A stretch of DNA of 64,000 bases from Sphingomonas folli (GTDB taxonomy: Bacteria > Pseudomonadota > Alphaproteobacteria > Sphingomonadales > Sphingomonadaceae), in contig NZ_JAHXZL010000002.1 of NCBI RefSeq assembly GCF_019429525.1, forward strand, positions 1-64,000. The letters are read 5' to 3'. A program made the position numbers and the translations under genes. Under the pieces are notes generated by a model. That model had not been told where the DNA came from, ran no database searches, and saw only the letters and a list, made by a program, of their open reading frames with translations. Positions 46,655 to 55,554 of this stretch are shown here, one piece after another. Position 1 is the stretch's first letter. Each line of letters starts with the position of its first letter.

Positions 46655-47151
46655 GGCGAGGGCGCGGCTGATGGAACGTTGCGAGTGCCTCCGCCGCGGT
46701 CTCCCGCGGACCACCGATCTACCCGTGAAAGTCTGATCCGTCCCATCGATCCGTGCTCCGGCGAACGCCGGAGCCCAGGGCCGCTCGCGTGACGCTCGCG
46801 GTTCTGGGCTCCTGCGTCCGCGGGAGCGCCCGCTGGTTCACATCGATTGGATCAGCCTCTAGCGTCATCCTAACGGCGTCCCCGCTTCCGTTGCGCCTGG
46901 GAATGGGGGCGTCGCCGATCAGCCGGCGCCGGCACCGTCGCACCGTGGCGGCGGCGACGGCGCTGACATACCCGTCCCCACCATAGCTCGCCGCACGCCG
47001 AGGCGAAGGTACGGGAAGATGACCCGCGATCGCGCTCGCCCCACGGCGCTCCCTGAGACGCGTTCAGGACGACCCCGCGGGGTGAGCGTCTCGTGCCAGC
47101 GACGATCGGTCCGCGAGCGACGGCGCCGCCACCGACCGCCCGGGCCATCTC
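46655..47151. other. Intergenic region with hairpin repeat
   Basis: About 500 bases without a supported gene. It includes the family 2 repeat at 46751-46830. Short frames on either strand are Arg-rich translations of GC-rich sequence with no motif. Confidence 0.5.
46751..46830. repeat. Hairpin repeat, family 2 copy a
   Basis: GCTCCGGCG-A-ACGCCGGAGC-type hairpin followed by CCAGGGC, then an inverse GTTCTGGGCTCCTGCG segment. The hairpin-plus-CCCAGGG layout recurs at 51303-51331. Confidence 0.5.
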
Positions 47152-48003
47152 TCACCAGTCCGCCAGCACCTGCCCCGCGCGAATCGTGTCGCCCAGCGCG
47201 AGCGCGCCGCGCAGCCGCGCCTCGCGCGGCAGGAACAGCAGGATGGTCGAGCCGTGCTCGAACCACCCCATCTCCTCGCCCTTCTCCAGCCGCGCGTCGC
47301 ATGCCACGCGCGCGCTTCCCTGCTCGCGCAGCACCGTCTCGACGTCGAGGAAGCCCAGCCGGATGCTCGCCACCAGGATCGCCGCGACCGGCACCAGCAG
47401 CAGCCGTCGCCCGCCCGCGCTCGCCTCGATCACCGCGCGCTCGTTGCGGCAGAAGAGCTGCTCCACGCGCCGCAGCGCGATCGGGTTCACGTTCCAGCAG
47501 TCGCCCGAGAGATAGGTCACCGCCTCCACCGTGAGATCGGCCGGGGCGTGGAAGCGGTGGTACATCGCCGCGGTGAGCCGCAGCGTGACGTACCAGCCGT
47601 CGCGGAAACGCGCGACCAGCGCGGGATCGGGGACGAGATCACCGAGCCGATAGGGGAAGCCTTTGACCTGATAGACGCGATCGCCCTCGATCCGGCCGTG
47701 CGCGCCGAGGATCGCGTCGCACGGGCTCGCCAGCGTCGCGCGATCACGGTCATAGGCGCGCGCGCCGGGGCGCAGCCGGCGGATGAAGCCGTCGCGCAGC
47801 GAGCGGAACTCGGTGGTGGCGGCATCGGAGAGGTCGACGTCGGAGAAGAAGCGCCACGCCGCGAGCGCGGGTCGCGCCACGATCGGATGCTCCACCGCGG
47901 CGATGCGGCCCACCACGTTGGTCGCCCAGCGCCGCGGGATGCGGTTCGTCAGCAGGAAGTTGAGGTCCTCCTGCAGCAGCAGGCGGAGGAAAGCCGAGCG
48001 CAT
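47152..48003 (-). CDS. psd: Phosphatidylserine decarboxylase
   Basis: The 283-residue product contains LTNRIPRRWATNVVGRIAA, LASPCDAILGAHGRIEGDRV, YQVKGFPYRLGDLV, MYHRFHAPADLTVEAVTYL, and GWFEHGSTILLF. The HGST is the self-cleavage site that forms the pyruvoyl group, here in place of the more common LGST. It makes phosphatidylethanolamine. Start ATG 48003, divergent from the aminotransferase. Confidence 0.93.
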   Translation of the reverse strand: MRSAFLRLLLQEDLNFLLTNRIPRRWATNVVGRIAAVEHPIVARPALAAWRFFSDVDLSDAATTEFRSLRDGFIRRLRPGARAYDRDRATLASPCDAILGAHGRIEGDRVYQVKGFPYRLGDLVPDPALVARFRDGWYVTLRLTAAMYHRFHAPADLTVEAVTYLSGDCWNVNPIALRRVEQLFCRNERAVIEASAGGRRLLLVPVAAILVASIRLGFLDVETVLREQGSARVACDARLEKGEEMGWFEHGSTILLFLPREARLRGALALGDTIRAGQVLADW

Positions 48004-48041
48004 TGTCACACCTGCGTCATCGTGAGGGTCTGTGGAGAGGC

Positions 48042-49697
48042 ATGCAGAAGAAGACATTCGTCGCGGTGGCCGGCGCGGTCGCCACCACCTTGTTCGCGGT
48101 CAGCAGGGGGCGCGAGCGGCTGCGCCTGTCGCGCGCCAAACATCCCTCGCTGGGCGGCCACGTCCGCATGGCCAAGCGCGTGGCGGGGCAGATCCCTTAT
48201 TACAGCCACCCGGAGGAGCGCTTCTTCCGCGCCGACGGCTGCGACGACGCGGTCGCGACGCGGCGCCGCGACGGCTTCCGCCGGCTGAGCGAGCTCTACG
48301 CCGGGCGCTTCCCGAAGACGCTGGCGCTCACCGCCGAGACCCGCGCCGGCCTCTCCGACCTGCAGTTCACCGGGCGCTACCGCGTCCCCTTCCCCTTCGC
48401 CGAGGTGGTGCGCGCGCGATTGCCGACCGGCGCGTTCGTCGCGCGCACCGAGGGCGCGTGGCTGATCGACCTCGACGGGAACCGGCTGATCGACTGCACC
48501 GGCTCCTATGGCGTGAACCTGTTCGGCAACGACTTCTACAAGGAGACGCTGCGCGAGGCGGTCGCCACCGCCGAGCCGCTCGGCGCCTTGCTCGGCGCCT
48601 ATCACCCGGTGGTGGCGGACAATGTCCGCCGGCTGCGCGCTCTGTCGGGGCACGACGAGGTGTCGTTCCACATGTCCGGCACCGAGGCGGTGATGCAGGC
48701 GGTGCGGCTGGCGCGCTATCACACCGGCCGGCGGCGGCTGGTGCGCTTCGCCGGCGCCTATCACGGCTGGTGGGGCGACGTGCAGCCCGGCATCGGCAAC
48801 CCCGTCCCCGCCGACCACACGCTGACGCTCGCCGAGATGAGCGAGGAGACGCTGCGCGTGCTCGCGACGCGCAAGGACATCGCCTGCGTGCTGGTCAACC
48901 CGCTCCAGGCGCTCCACCCCAACGCGGGCGCCCCGTCGGACAGCCAGCTGGTCGACAGCGCGCGTCGCGCGGGCGCCGACCTCGACGGCTACGCGCGCTG
49001 GCTCCACCGCCTCGCCGAGACCTGCCGCGCCAACGATATCGTGCTGATCGCGGACGAGGTGTTCGTCGGCTTCCGGCTCGCGCCGGGCAGCCTGCTGCGT
49101 CGCGTGGGGGTCGAGCCCGACCTCATCACCTGGGGCAAGACTCTGGGGGGCGGGCTGCCCGTCGGCGTGCTCACCGGGCGCGCCGACCTGATGCGGCGCT
49201 GGCGCGACGACCGGCCGGTCGACATCTGCTTCGCGCGCGGCACCTTCAACGCGCATCCCTATGTGATGGCGGCGATGGATGCCTTCCTGCGCCGGCTCGA
49301 GACGCGCCCGGTGCAGGCGTTGTACGACGGGCTCGACGCCAAGTGGGACGCGCGCGCGGCGCAGCTCAACGACGCGCTCGCCGCCGAGGGGCTGCCCGTC
49401 TCGGTCGCCAACCTCTCGACGATCTGGACCGTGCTGTACGCGCGACCGTCGCGCTACAATTGGATGCTGCAATATTACCTCCGCGCCGAGGGGCTGGCGC
49501 TGAGCTGGGTCGGCACCGGGCGACTGATCTTCAGCCTCGACGTGGACGAGGTGCTGTTCGACGAGATCGTCCGCCGCTTCGTCGCCGCCGCGCGCGCGAT
49601 GCAGGCGGACGGCTGGTGGAGCGGCCCGGCGGCCAGCGACAAGCAGTTGCGGCGGATGGCGCTGCGCGAGTCGCTGCGGGCGCGGCTGGGAGGGTGA
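48042..49697 (+). CDS. Class III PLP aminotransferase with N-terminal membrane anchor
   Basis: This 551-residue protein has a short hydrophobic N-terminus (FVAVAGAVATTLFAVS). An N-terminal extension of about 110 residues is absent from standard enzymes. The fold-type I domain follows: HMSGTEAVMQAVRLARYHTG, RFAGAYHGWWGDVQPG, IVLIADEVFVGFRLAPGSLL and DLITWGKTLGGGLPVGVL (PLP lysine). It resembles glutamate-1-semialdehyde aminomutase-like and polyketide-linked aminotransferases. The substrate is unknown; it is divergent from psd with a 38-base gap. Confidence 0.85.
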   Translation: MQKKTFVAVAGAVATTLFAVSRGRERLRLSRAKHPSLGGHVRMAKRVAGQIPYYSHPEERFFRADGCDDAVATRRRDGFRRLSELYAGRFPKTLALTAETRAGLSDLQFTGRYRVPFPFAEVVRARLPTGAFVARTEGAWLIDLDGNRLIDCTGSYGVNLFGNDFYKETLREAVATAEPLGALLGAYHPVVADNVRRLRALSGHDEVSFHMSGTEAVMQAVRLARYHTGRRRLVRFAGAYHGWWGDVQPGIGNPVPADHTLTLAEMSEETLRVLATRKDIACVLVNPLQALHPNAGAPSDSQLVDSARRAGADLDGYARWLHRLAETCRANDIVLIADEVFVGFRLAPGSLLRRVGVEPDLITWGKTLGGGLPVGVLTGRADLMRRWRDDRPVDICFARGTFNAHPYVMAAMDAFLRRLETRPVQALYDGLDAKWDARAAQLNDALAAEGLPVSVANLSTIWTVLYARPSRYNWMLQYYLRAEGLALSWVGTGRLIFSLDVDEVLFDEIVRRFVAAARAMQADGWWSGPAASDKQLRRMALRESLRARLGG

Positions 49698-49703
49698 CGC
49701 TTA

Positions 49704-49800
49704 CTCCCCTTCCCTGCGGAGGGGAGCGGGATAAGGCGTCGCCCTCTCGTCGAGACCGACGTCCGGGGGGAGCGCCGCACCCTCTCCCCTCGAGGAGAGC
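49704..49800. repeat. Palindromic intergenic repeat, family 1 copy c (degenerate)
   Basis: It begins CTCCCCTTCCCTGCGGAGGG, a hairpin, and ends CTCTCCCCTCGAGGAGAG, another hairpin. It lies between convergent genes and may also serve as their transcript end. Confidence 0.5.
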
Positions 49801-49812
49801 GTGCGGCCTCGC

Positions 49813-50454
49813 TCATGCCGCGGCGTGATCCTCACTGCGCTCGCCCTTGAGCAGCCGCGCCGGCGCGGTGCGGTAGAGGCGGAAGTCGCTGAACGGATCG
49901 GTCACGATCTTGGTCGCCCAGACGATCCCGGTCTCCAGGTCGCGCTCGACCCACAGCTGGGTGACGCGGAACAGGATCGCCGCCACGCCGAAGAACAGCC
50001 AGCCGAAGCCGACGTGCCGCAGGAAGTCGAGCATCCCCTCGGGCCGCTCGAGCAGGCCGAACAGGGTGGGCTCGACCGCCAGCACGACCGGGATCGCCAG
50101 CCACAGCCCCATCAGCACATATTTGCGCGTGAGATTATAGCCGACCTTCACCTCTTCCTTATACTCGTGGCTGACCCCGTTCTCGTGGTCATAGTCCTTG
50201 GGCTCGAAGAAGAAGTGCCCGGCCTGGCGGCTCGTCATCGCGACGCCCCAGGCGAGCAGGCTGGCCAGCGCGGCGTCGACGAACAGCAGCGCGTACGCCA
50301 CCAGGAAGGTGCAGGCGCTGACGAAGTGCAGGCTCTGGTTGACCAGATTGTGATGGTAGAAGCGGTGGTCGTCCCAGCGCTGCTCCTTGAGCTGCGCGCG
50401 GAAGCCGGGGTTGCCCTGCTCGTCCTCGAAGCGGAGCTTGCGGATCGTCGGCAT
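49813..50454 (-). CDS. Membrane protein, possibly Mpo1/DUF962-like
   Basis: The 213-residue product contains FYHHNLVNQSLHFVSACTF, AMTSRQAGHFFFEPKDYDHE, and three to four TM helices in residues 40-175. The His-bearing Y-x-H-x4-N-x2-LH and QAGH-x2-FE phrases resemble Mpo1/DUF962 alpha-oxidation dioxygenases, though the match is partial. Its ATG overlaps the stop of the pmtA-like gene (TGATG), linking it to phospholipid metabolism. Confidence 0.6.
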   Translation of the reverse strand: MPTIRKLRFEDEQGNPGFRAQLKEQRWDDHRFYHHNLVNQSLHFVSACTFLVAYALLFVDAALASLLAWGVAMTSRQAGHFFFEPKDYDHENGVSHEYKEEVKVGYNLTRKYVLMGLWLAIPVVLAVEPTLFGLLERPEGMLDFLRHVGFGWLFFGVAAILFRVTQLWVERDLETGIVWATKIVTDPFSDFRLYRTAPARLLKGERSEDHAAA

Positions 50455-51107
50455 CACTGGTCCTCCCGGTCGAGCTTGGCGATGCGCACCAGCGAGAAAT
50501 GGCCGAGCGGCGGGATCTCGCGGCGCTCGATCAGCGCGACGTCGTCGCGCCCCGCGACCCAGTCGGCGTAGAGCGCGAACGGGAAGTCGGTGCGGAAGCC
50601 GAGGCGGCTCGTCACCGGCATCAGCGTCTTCTCGATCGTGCCGCGGACGCCCTTCTCGGCGCCGACGCGCGTGGTGATGACGATCTCGCCGCCCGGCCGG
50701 CAGACGCGCGCGAACTCGTCCAGCGCGCGGCCCGGGTTGGCGACCGCGCTGACGACATATTGCGCGACGACGACGTCGAACGATTCGTCGGCGAAGTCGA
50801 GCGCCTCGGCGTCCCCGACGCGGATCGCGTCGACGTTGTGGAGGTTCTGCCGGCGGACGCGCGCGCGCGCCTTGTCGAGCATGTCCTCGGAGATGTCCAC
50901 GCCCGTGACCCGGCTGGTCCGCGCATAGCCCGGGAGCGAGATGCCGGTGCCGACCCCCACCTCGAGGATGCGGCCGCCGATCCGGTCGGCGGCGCGGATC
51001 GCGCTGGCGCGGCCCTGGCGGAAGACGGGCCCGAACACGAGGTCGTAGATCGGGGCCCAGCGATCATAGGCCTGGGCGACCCCGGCCGTCGTCATCACTG
51101 CTGTCAT
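50454..51107 (-). CDS. pmtA: Phosphatidylethanolamine N-methyltransferase, PmtA type
   Basis: This 217-residue class I SAM methyltransferase starts with YDRWAPIYDLVFGPVFRQGR, a hallmark of bacterial PmtA. It continues GGRILEVGVGTGISLPGYAR (SAM motif I), VTGVDISEDMLDKARARV, FDVVVAQYVVSAVANPGRAL and VCRPGGEIVITTRVG. It methylates phosphatidylethanolamine towards phosphatidylcholine. Coupled to the downstream Mpo1-like gene and about 2.5 kb from psd, which supplies its substrate. Confidence 0.88.
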   Translation of the reverse strand: MTAVMTTAGVAQAYDRWAPIYDLVFGPVFRQGRASAIRAADRIGGRILEVGVGTGISLPGYARTSRVTGVDISEDMLDKARARVRRQNLHNVDAIRVGDAEALDFADESFDVVVAQYVVSAVANPGRALDEFARVCRPGGEIVITTRVGAEKGVRGTIEKTLMPVTSRLGFRTDFPFALYADWVAGRDDVALIERREIPPLGHFSLVRIAKLDREDQ

Positions 51108-51447
51108 GTCAGCGCATTACCCTCGTTTGACCCGGCAAACGGGCCGCGGTGATGTCCGACCTCTCTCCACTGGTTGCGTGTCAGCTTGACGACGGATCGG
51201 TGACGAGCGCTGTCACCTCGCTGTTACCGAAGTGACATGGAGCACGCGCGGAAAGGGCGGCCCGTCGCCGGACCGCCCTCCTCGGGTTCGTTGATGACCG
51301 GTGTTCCTGCGCACGCAGGAACCCAGGGTCACGCGCGCGCAGATGTCCGCGATCGCGAACAGGCGCCACGCCGTCGGACGTCGCCGGCGCTGCCGTCCGC
51401 CGTGGCGACTCCTTGGATCGCTCACGCCATCCAAGGGCGCCCGCCGC
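51108..51447. other. Intergenic region between pmtA-like gene and rpsI
   Basis: 340 bases without a supported gene. Contains the hairpin repeat at 51303-51331; nothing else recognised. Confidence 0.5.
51303..51331. repeat. Hairpin repeat, family 2 copy b
   Basis: GTTCCTGCG-CA-CGCAGGAAC, a perfect 9-bp stem, followed by CCAGGGTCA. Same layout as the repeat at 46751-46830. Confidence 0.55.
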
Positions 51448-51996
51448 TTAGCGCTTCGAGAACTGGAAGCTGCGACGCGCCTTGGCGCGGCCGTACTTCT
51501 TGCGCTCGACGACGCGGCTGTCGCGGGTCAGGAAGCCCGCCGCCTTCACCGGCGCGCGCAGCGTCGGCTCGTACTTGGTGATCGCCTGGCTGATGCCGTG
51601 CTTCACCGCGCCGGCCTGGCCCGAGAGCCCGCCACCCTTGACCGTGCAGATCACGTCATACTGGCCCTCGCGCTCGGTGATACCGAAGACCTGGTTGATG
51701 ACGAGGCGCAGCGTCGGGCGCGCGAAATAGATCTCCTGGTCGCGGCCGTTGATCGTGATCTTGCCCGAGCCCGGCTTCAGCCAGACTCGCGCCACCGCGT
51801 CCTTGCGGCGCCCGGTGGCATAGGCGCGGCCCTGCTTGTCGAGCTCCTGCGCGCGCAGCGGGGCGCGCTGGACCGGCGCCTCGACGTCGCCCGCGAGATA
51901 GGCCTCGGCCGACGCGTCGGCGCCGTCCTGCTGGGTCTCGCGCTGCTCCTGAAGCGCCGCGCCGAGGTCGGAGAGGGACTGGCGGTTGTCGGACAT
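51448..51996 (-). CDS. rpsI: 30S ribosomal protein S9
   Basis: The 182-residue product has an N-terminal extension of about 50 residues rich in Gln, Glu and Ala. The S9 body follows: [58 protein letters not shown] and the terminal [22 protein letters not shown] split at KKYGRAKAR. It reaches the P-site tRNA through its C-terminal tail. One-base overlap with rplM. Confidence 0.97.
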   Translation of the reverse strand: MSDNRQSLSDLGAALQEQRETQQDGADASAEAYLAGDVEAPVQRAPLRAQELDKQGRAYATGRRKDAVARVWLKPGSGKITINGRDQEIYFARPTLRLVINQVFGITEREGQYDVICTVKGGGLSGQAGAVKHGISQAITKYEPTLRAPVKAAGFLTRDSRVVERKKYGRAKARRSFQFSKR

Positions 51997-52475
51997 TATG
52001 CGCCCACCTTGTTCTTGCGGTTCATGCCGGCGATGTCGAGCACCGCGGGGTTCTGCGCCTCGTGCGGGTGCTCGGCGCCCTTGTAGATGCGCAGGTTGCG
52101 CATCTGCTGGCGGCCCAGCGGGCCGCGCGGGATCATCCGCTCCACGGCCTTCTCGAGCACGCGCTCCGGGAAGCGACCCTCGAGCACCTTGGCCGCGGTG
52201 ACGCCCTTGATGCCGCCGGCATAACCGGTGTGCTTGTAATAGACCTTGTCGCCCAGCTTGTTGCCGGTGAAGCGCACCTTGTCGGCGTTGATCACGATGA
52301 CATTGTCACCGCAGTCGACGTGCGGGGTGAAGCTGGTCTTGTGCTTGCCGCGCAGCACGTTGGCGATCACCACCGCGGCGCGACCGACCACCAGGCCGTC
52401 GGCGTCGACGATGTGCCACTTCTTCTCCACCTCGTGCGGCTTGGCCGCCTTGGTGGTCTTCATCAGCGCCTTCAT
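51996..52475 (-). CDS. rplM: 50S ribosomal protein L13
   Basis: The 159-residue product contains [53 protein letters not shown] and [20 protein letters not shown]. The start is placed at ATG 52475; upstream in-frame sequence does not belong to the family. It forms the usual rplM-rpsI operon. Confidence 0.97.
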   Translation of the reverse strand: MKALMKTTKAAKPHEVEKKWHIVDADGLVVGRAAVVIANVLRGKHKTSFTPHVDCGDNVIVINADKVRFTGNKLGDKVYYKHTGYAGGIKGVTAAKVLEGRFPERVLEKAVERMIPRGPLGRQQMRNLRIYKGAEHPHEAQNPAVLDIAGMNRKNKVGA

Positions 52476-52624
52476 GGTGCCTGTGACCTCGTTTCGCGTT
52501 CGAATAGAAAAGACGCGCCGCCCCGCCGGGCGTGCGCGCCGATGCCGGTCCAATGCCGTCGTCGCGCGCGCAAGTCAAGGTTTCCGCGGGTTTGTCGACG
52601 GGTATCGAGATACCTTAGGTGTTC

Positions 52625-53665
52625 TCAGGCGCGGTTGCGGCTCACCGCATGCGCCGCCACCACGGCCGCGATCAGCAGCAGCGCGGCATTGGCCTGGTGC
52701 GCCACCGCTATCGGCAGCGCGACCCCGCTGAGCAGCGTGGCGACGCCGAGCGCCACCTGCGCCACCACCAGCAGCGTCACCGCGGCGGCGGCGCGATAGG
52801 CGCGCACGCCGCGCGCCCGGTGCGCCAGCAGCAGCAGCCCGGCCGCGGCGACGAAGGCGAACCAGCGGTGGATGAACTGCACCACGATCGGGTTGTCGAC
52901 CGCGTTGCGCCAGGCCGGCGCCACCATCGGCGTCCCCGCGGGGAACATTGCGTCGCCCATCAGCGGCCAGCTCGCGAAGGCATAGCCGGCGTCCAGCCCC
53001 GCGGTGAAGGCGCCGAACACGATCTGCACCGCCAGCAGCGCGAGCGCGAGCGCGGGCAGCGCGCGCATCGGCGCGGGATGCGCCAGCGGGTTCTCGGCGA
53101 GCGCGGCGAGGTCGCGCGCGGTCCACACGATCCCCGCCAGGATGAACAACGCGGTGCCGAGATGCACCGCGAGCCGCACGTGGCTGACGTCGGTCCGGAC
53201 CGACAGGCCCGAGGCGACCATCCACCAGCCGATCGCGCCCTGCAGCCCGCCGAGCGCCAGCAGCGCGCCGAGCCGCCAGCCATAGCCGCGCGGCACCTGT
53301 CGCCGCACCGCGAACCACAGCAGCGGCAGCGCGAAGGCCAGGCCGATCACGCGGCCGAGCAGGCGGTGCGCATATTCCCAGAAGAAGATCGCCTTGAAGC
53401 CGTCGAGCGTCATGCCGCGGTTGAGCTGCTGATACTCGGGGATGCGCTGGTAATTGGCGAACTCGGCCTGCCATTGCGCGGCGGTGAGCGGCGGGATCAC
53501 GCCCGAGATCGGCTTCCACTCGGTGATCGACAGGCCGGACTCGGTCAGCCGCGTGACGCCGCCGACCACCACCATCGCCAGGATCAGCGCGGCGACGCAG
53601 TAGAGCCAGCGCGCGATCGCGCGCGGGCGGGTGCTGAGCGAGAAACCGGGGCTGGCCTGAAGCAT
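52625..53665 (-). CDS. ctaA: Haem A synthase, CtaA/COX15
   Basis: This 346-residue protein has eight TM helices. Family motifs: VVGGVTRLTESGLSITEWKP, EFANYQRIPEYQQLNRGMTL, FFWEYAHRLLGRVIGLAFAL (His ligand), LGGLQGAIGWWMVASGL, VHLGTALFILAGIVW, QIVFGAFTAGLDAG and VQFIHRWFAFVAAAGLL. It oxidises haem O to haem A for cytochrome c oxidase. Confidence 0.95.
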   Translation of the reverse strand: MLQASPGFSLSTRPRAIARWLYCVAALILAMVVVGGVTRLTESGLSITEWKPISGVIPPLTAAQWQAEFANYQRIPEYQQLNRGMTLDGFKAIFFWEYAHRLLGRVIGLAFALPLLWFAVRRQVPRGYGWRLGALLALGGLQGAIGWWMVASGLSVRTDVSHVRLAVHLGTALFILAGIVWTARDLAALAENPLAHPAPMRALPALALALLAVQIVFGAFTAGLDAGYAFASWPLMGDAMFPAGTPMVAPAWRNAVDNPIVVQFIHRWFAFVAAAGLLLLAHRARGVRAYRAAAAVTLLVVAQVALGVATLLSGVALPIAVAHQANAALLLIAAVVAAHAVSRNRA

Positions 53666-53666
53666 G

Positions 53667-54458
53667 TCACCGCTTAGCAGAGGCGCGCGCGTCCGTCGAC
53701 GCCGCCCCCGCCTGCCCCGCTCCCGCCTGCCCCGCCCCCGCCTGCCCCGCAGCTGCGGCCGCCTCGGCCGCCGCGCGCGCGGCGCGGCCCCAGGGCTCCT
53801 CGCGGAACCACTTGGTCACGACATATTTGGTGCCCTCCACCACCGCCATGCCCTCGTGCAGCGTGGCGGTGTTGGGGCTGCCGTCGGGGTTCATGTTATC
53901 CCAGGCGAGCAACATGCCCGGCCGGGGCGCGACGCGCAGCCCGCCCTGCGGGAACCAGGTCGCGCCGCCCTCCTCCACCTGGTTGAGGTAGATCATCGCG
54001 GTGAAGGTGCGCTGGCCGCCGTTCTCGCGCATCCGCGGCCAATAGCTCTCGCCCTCGTGGAAATAATCGTGGTGGGTGCGGAACAGCTGGCCCGGGGCGT
54101 AGCGCTGCCCCTGCATCGTCTCGCCGAACTCGGGCGCGATGCCGAGCAGCGCCGCGACCGATTCGTCGACCTGCCGGATACCGTCGGCGAAACGGTCCAT
54201 GTCGCAGCTCTCGCTGGTGCGGTTCCTGGGGTCGCCGCGGTCGCTCAGCAGCGACGACGGGCGGCGGTTGGAGTCGATCACCTGGATCAGCCAGTCGCAC
54301 CACGGCTGGTCGAGGAAGTCGAGGCAGCGCCACGCCGCGATCCGGTCGCTGGGCAGGCGCTGCATCCTGGGATCGGCGTCGAGCCTGGCGGCCACCGCCG
54401 CGCCGATCGCGGCGCGCGAGGCGGAGGGGCCGCCCGGGGGAAGGGTCGTCAGGGCCAT
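53667..54458 (-). CDS. 2-oxoglutarate/Fe(II)-dependent oxygenase, prolyl 4-hydroxylase type
   Basis: The 263-residue product contains RTSESCDMDRFADGIRQVDE, LQRYAPGQLFRTHHDYF (HxD iron ligands), GGQRTFTAMIYLNQVEEGGA, TWFPQGGLRVAPRPGMLLAW, LHEGMAVVEGTKYVVTKWF (distal His and 2OG-binding Lys). The C-terminus is an Ala/Gly/Gln tail with three GQAGA units, encoded by a short DNA repeat. Probable protein or small-molecule hydroxylase. Confidence 0.9.
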   Translation of the reverse strand: MALTTLPPGGPSASRAAIGAAVAARLDADPRMQRLPSDRIAAWRCLDFLDQPWCDWLIQVIDSNRRPSSLLSDRGDPRNRTSESCDMDRFADGIRQVDESVAALLGIAPEFGETMQGQRYAPGQLFRTHHDYFHEGESYWPRMRENGGQRTFTAMIYLNQVEEGGATWFPQGGLRVAPRPGMLLAWDNMNPDGSPNTATLHEGMAVVEGTKYVVTKWFREEPWGRAARAAAEAAAAAGQAGAGQAGAGQAGAASTDARASAKR

Positions 54459-54516
54459 GCCGAGTCCATCGCGCGGCGCGGGGCGGCGCGCAAGCCACCC
54501 GGCGCGCGCGTCCGGC

Positions 54517-55470
54517 TCACCAGAAGATGTCGTAGATCACGTCGACCACCTGCCCGCTGTCGACGTCGACCAGCAGCGCGTCGTCATAGTAGCGCACCCA
54601 GCGGTACGGGCCGTAGGCGTCGGGGAGGCGATACGACCAGGGATCGTCGATCCAATAGCTGCGCGCGAACAGGGTCGGCGCGATCCGCACGCCGATGCCG
54701 AAGCGCGTGTAGCCGGCGCCCCAGCCGTAGGGCGCGTAATAGCGCGGCAGGCGATAGGCGTAGCGGTTGCTGCTGCGATAGCCGCTGTAATCGTAGCGCC
54801 GGTCGCGCCGCCAGTCGCGGTCCCAGCGCGCGCGATCGTCGCGGCCGGCCCAGCCTCCGTCATAGCCGCGGTCGGCGCCGCCGCCCCAGGCATAAGCGCC
54901 GCGGTCGCGCCGCTGGCCCACGCCCTCGTCGCGCTCGCGCCGCTCCCAGGCGCCGTCGCGGCGCGCGCTGCGCCAGTCGCCGTCGGCGCGGGTGCGCTCG
55001 TCGTCGCGGCGATCCCAGCCCGGCGAACGGTCGCGCCCGCTGCGCCACTCCGCGCGCGACCGCTCGCCGTCGCCGCGGACCCGGCCCGGCACCGCGCCAT
55101 AGCCCCAGCCGCCCGGTCGCGCGTCGGGGCGCGGCGCCGGCGGGGGTGGCGCGGGGACGCCGCGGTCGCCGCGGTCGCCGCGGTCGCCGCGGTCGGCGCG
55201 GTCGGCGCCGCGCCCGCCGTCGCCTCGATCACGTCGTGCCCATCCGCTCGTGTCGACATGCTCGGGCCGGTCGGGACGGTTCCAATCGCCGCGCGGCGGC
55301 TGCCCCGGCGCCGGGGCGGCCGGCGCGCGCGGTGCCTCACTGCGCGCCTCGACCCGCGCCTGCAGACGCGCGCGCATCGCGTCGCCCAGCGTGCCCTGCT
55401 GCGCCGACGCCGCCGGCACCAGCCCGGCGCCCGCCAGCAGTCCCACCACCAACGCCTTGATCATGACCAT
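54517..55470 (-). CDS. RcnB-like secreted protein with Arg/Asp-rich repeats
   Basis: The 317-residue product has a signal peptide (KALVVGLLAGAGLVPAASAQ). A long low-complexity middle follows (about residues 45-230) dominated by Arg, Asp, Gly and Trp, including four GDR units. The C-terminal RcnB-type domain is YRLPRYYAPYGWGAGYTRF and WVRYYDDALLVDVDSGQVV, then VIYDIFW. The family includes a periplasmic nickel/cobalt homeostasis factor. The role here is unknown. The start could also be 55464. Confidence 0.75.
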   Translation of the reverse strand: MVMIKALVVGLLAGAGLVPAASAQQGTLGDAMRARLQARVEARSEAPRAPAAPAPGQPPRGDWNRPDRPEHVDTSGWARRDRGDGGRGADRADRGDRGDRGDRGVPAPPPPAPRPDARPGGWGYGAVPGRVRGDGERSRAEWRSGRDRSPGWDRRDDERTRADGDWRSARRDGAWERRERDEGVGQRRDRGAYAWGGGADRGYDGGWAGRDDRARWDRDWRRDRRYDYSGYRSSNRYAYRLPRYYAPYGWGAGYTRFGIGVRIAPTLFARSYWIDDPWSYRLPDAYGPYRWVRYYDDALLVDVDSGQVVDVIYDIFW

Positions 55471-55554
55471 CACTCTCGCTCGCCGGCGCACCAGCCGGCC
55501 CCATCATGCGCACGGTCTAGCGCTGGATGGTAGAACGATCGCTGAACCGGCGAG

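Noticed and set aside
46719..47302. Short Arg-rich frames in the gap before psd
   Set aside because: They translate hairpin repeats and GC-rich spacer and have no recognisable domain.
54517..55470. CRISPR-like array suggested by regular short repeats
   Set aside because: The repeats are in-frame codons of a secreted low-complexity protein, with no spacers or cas genes.
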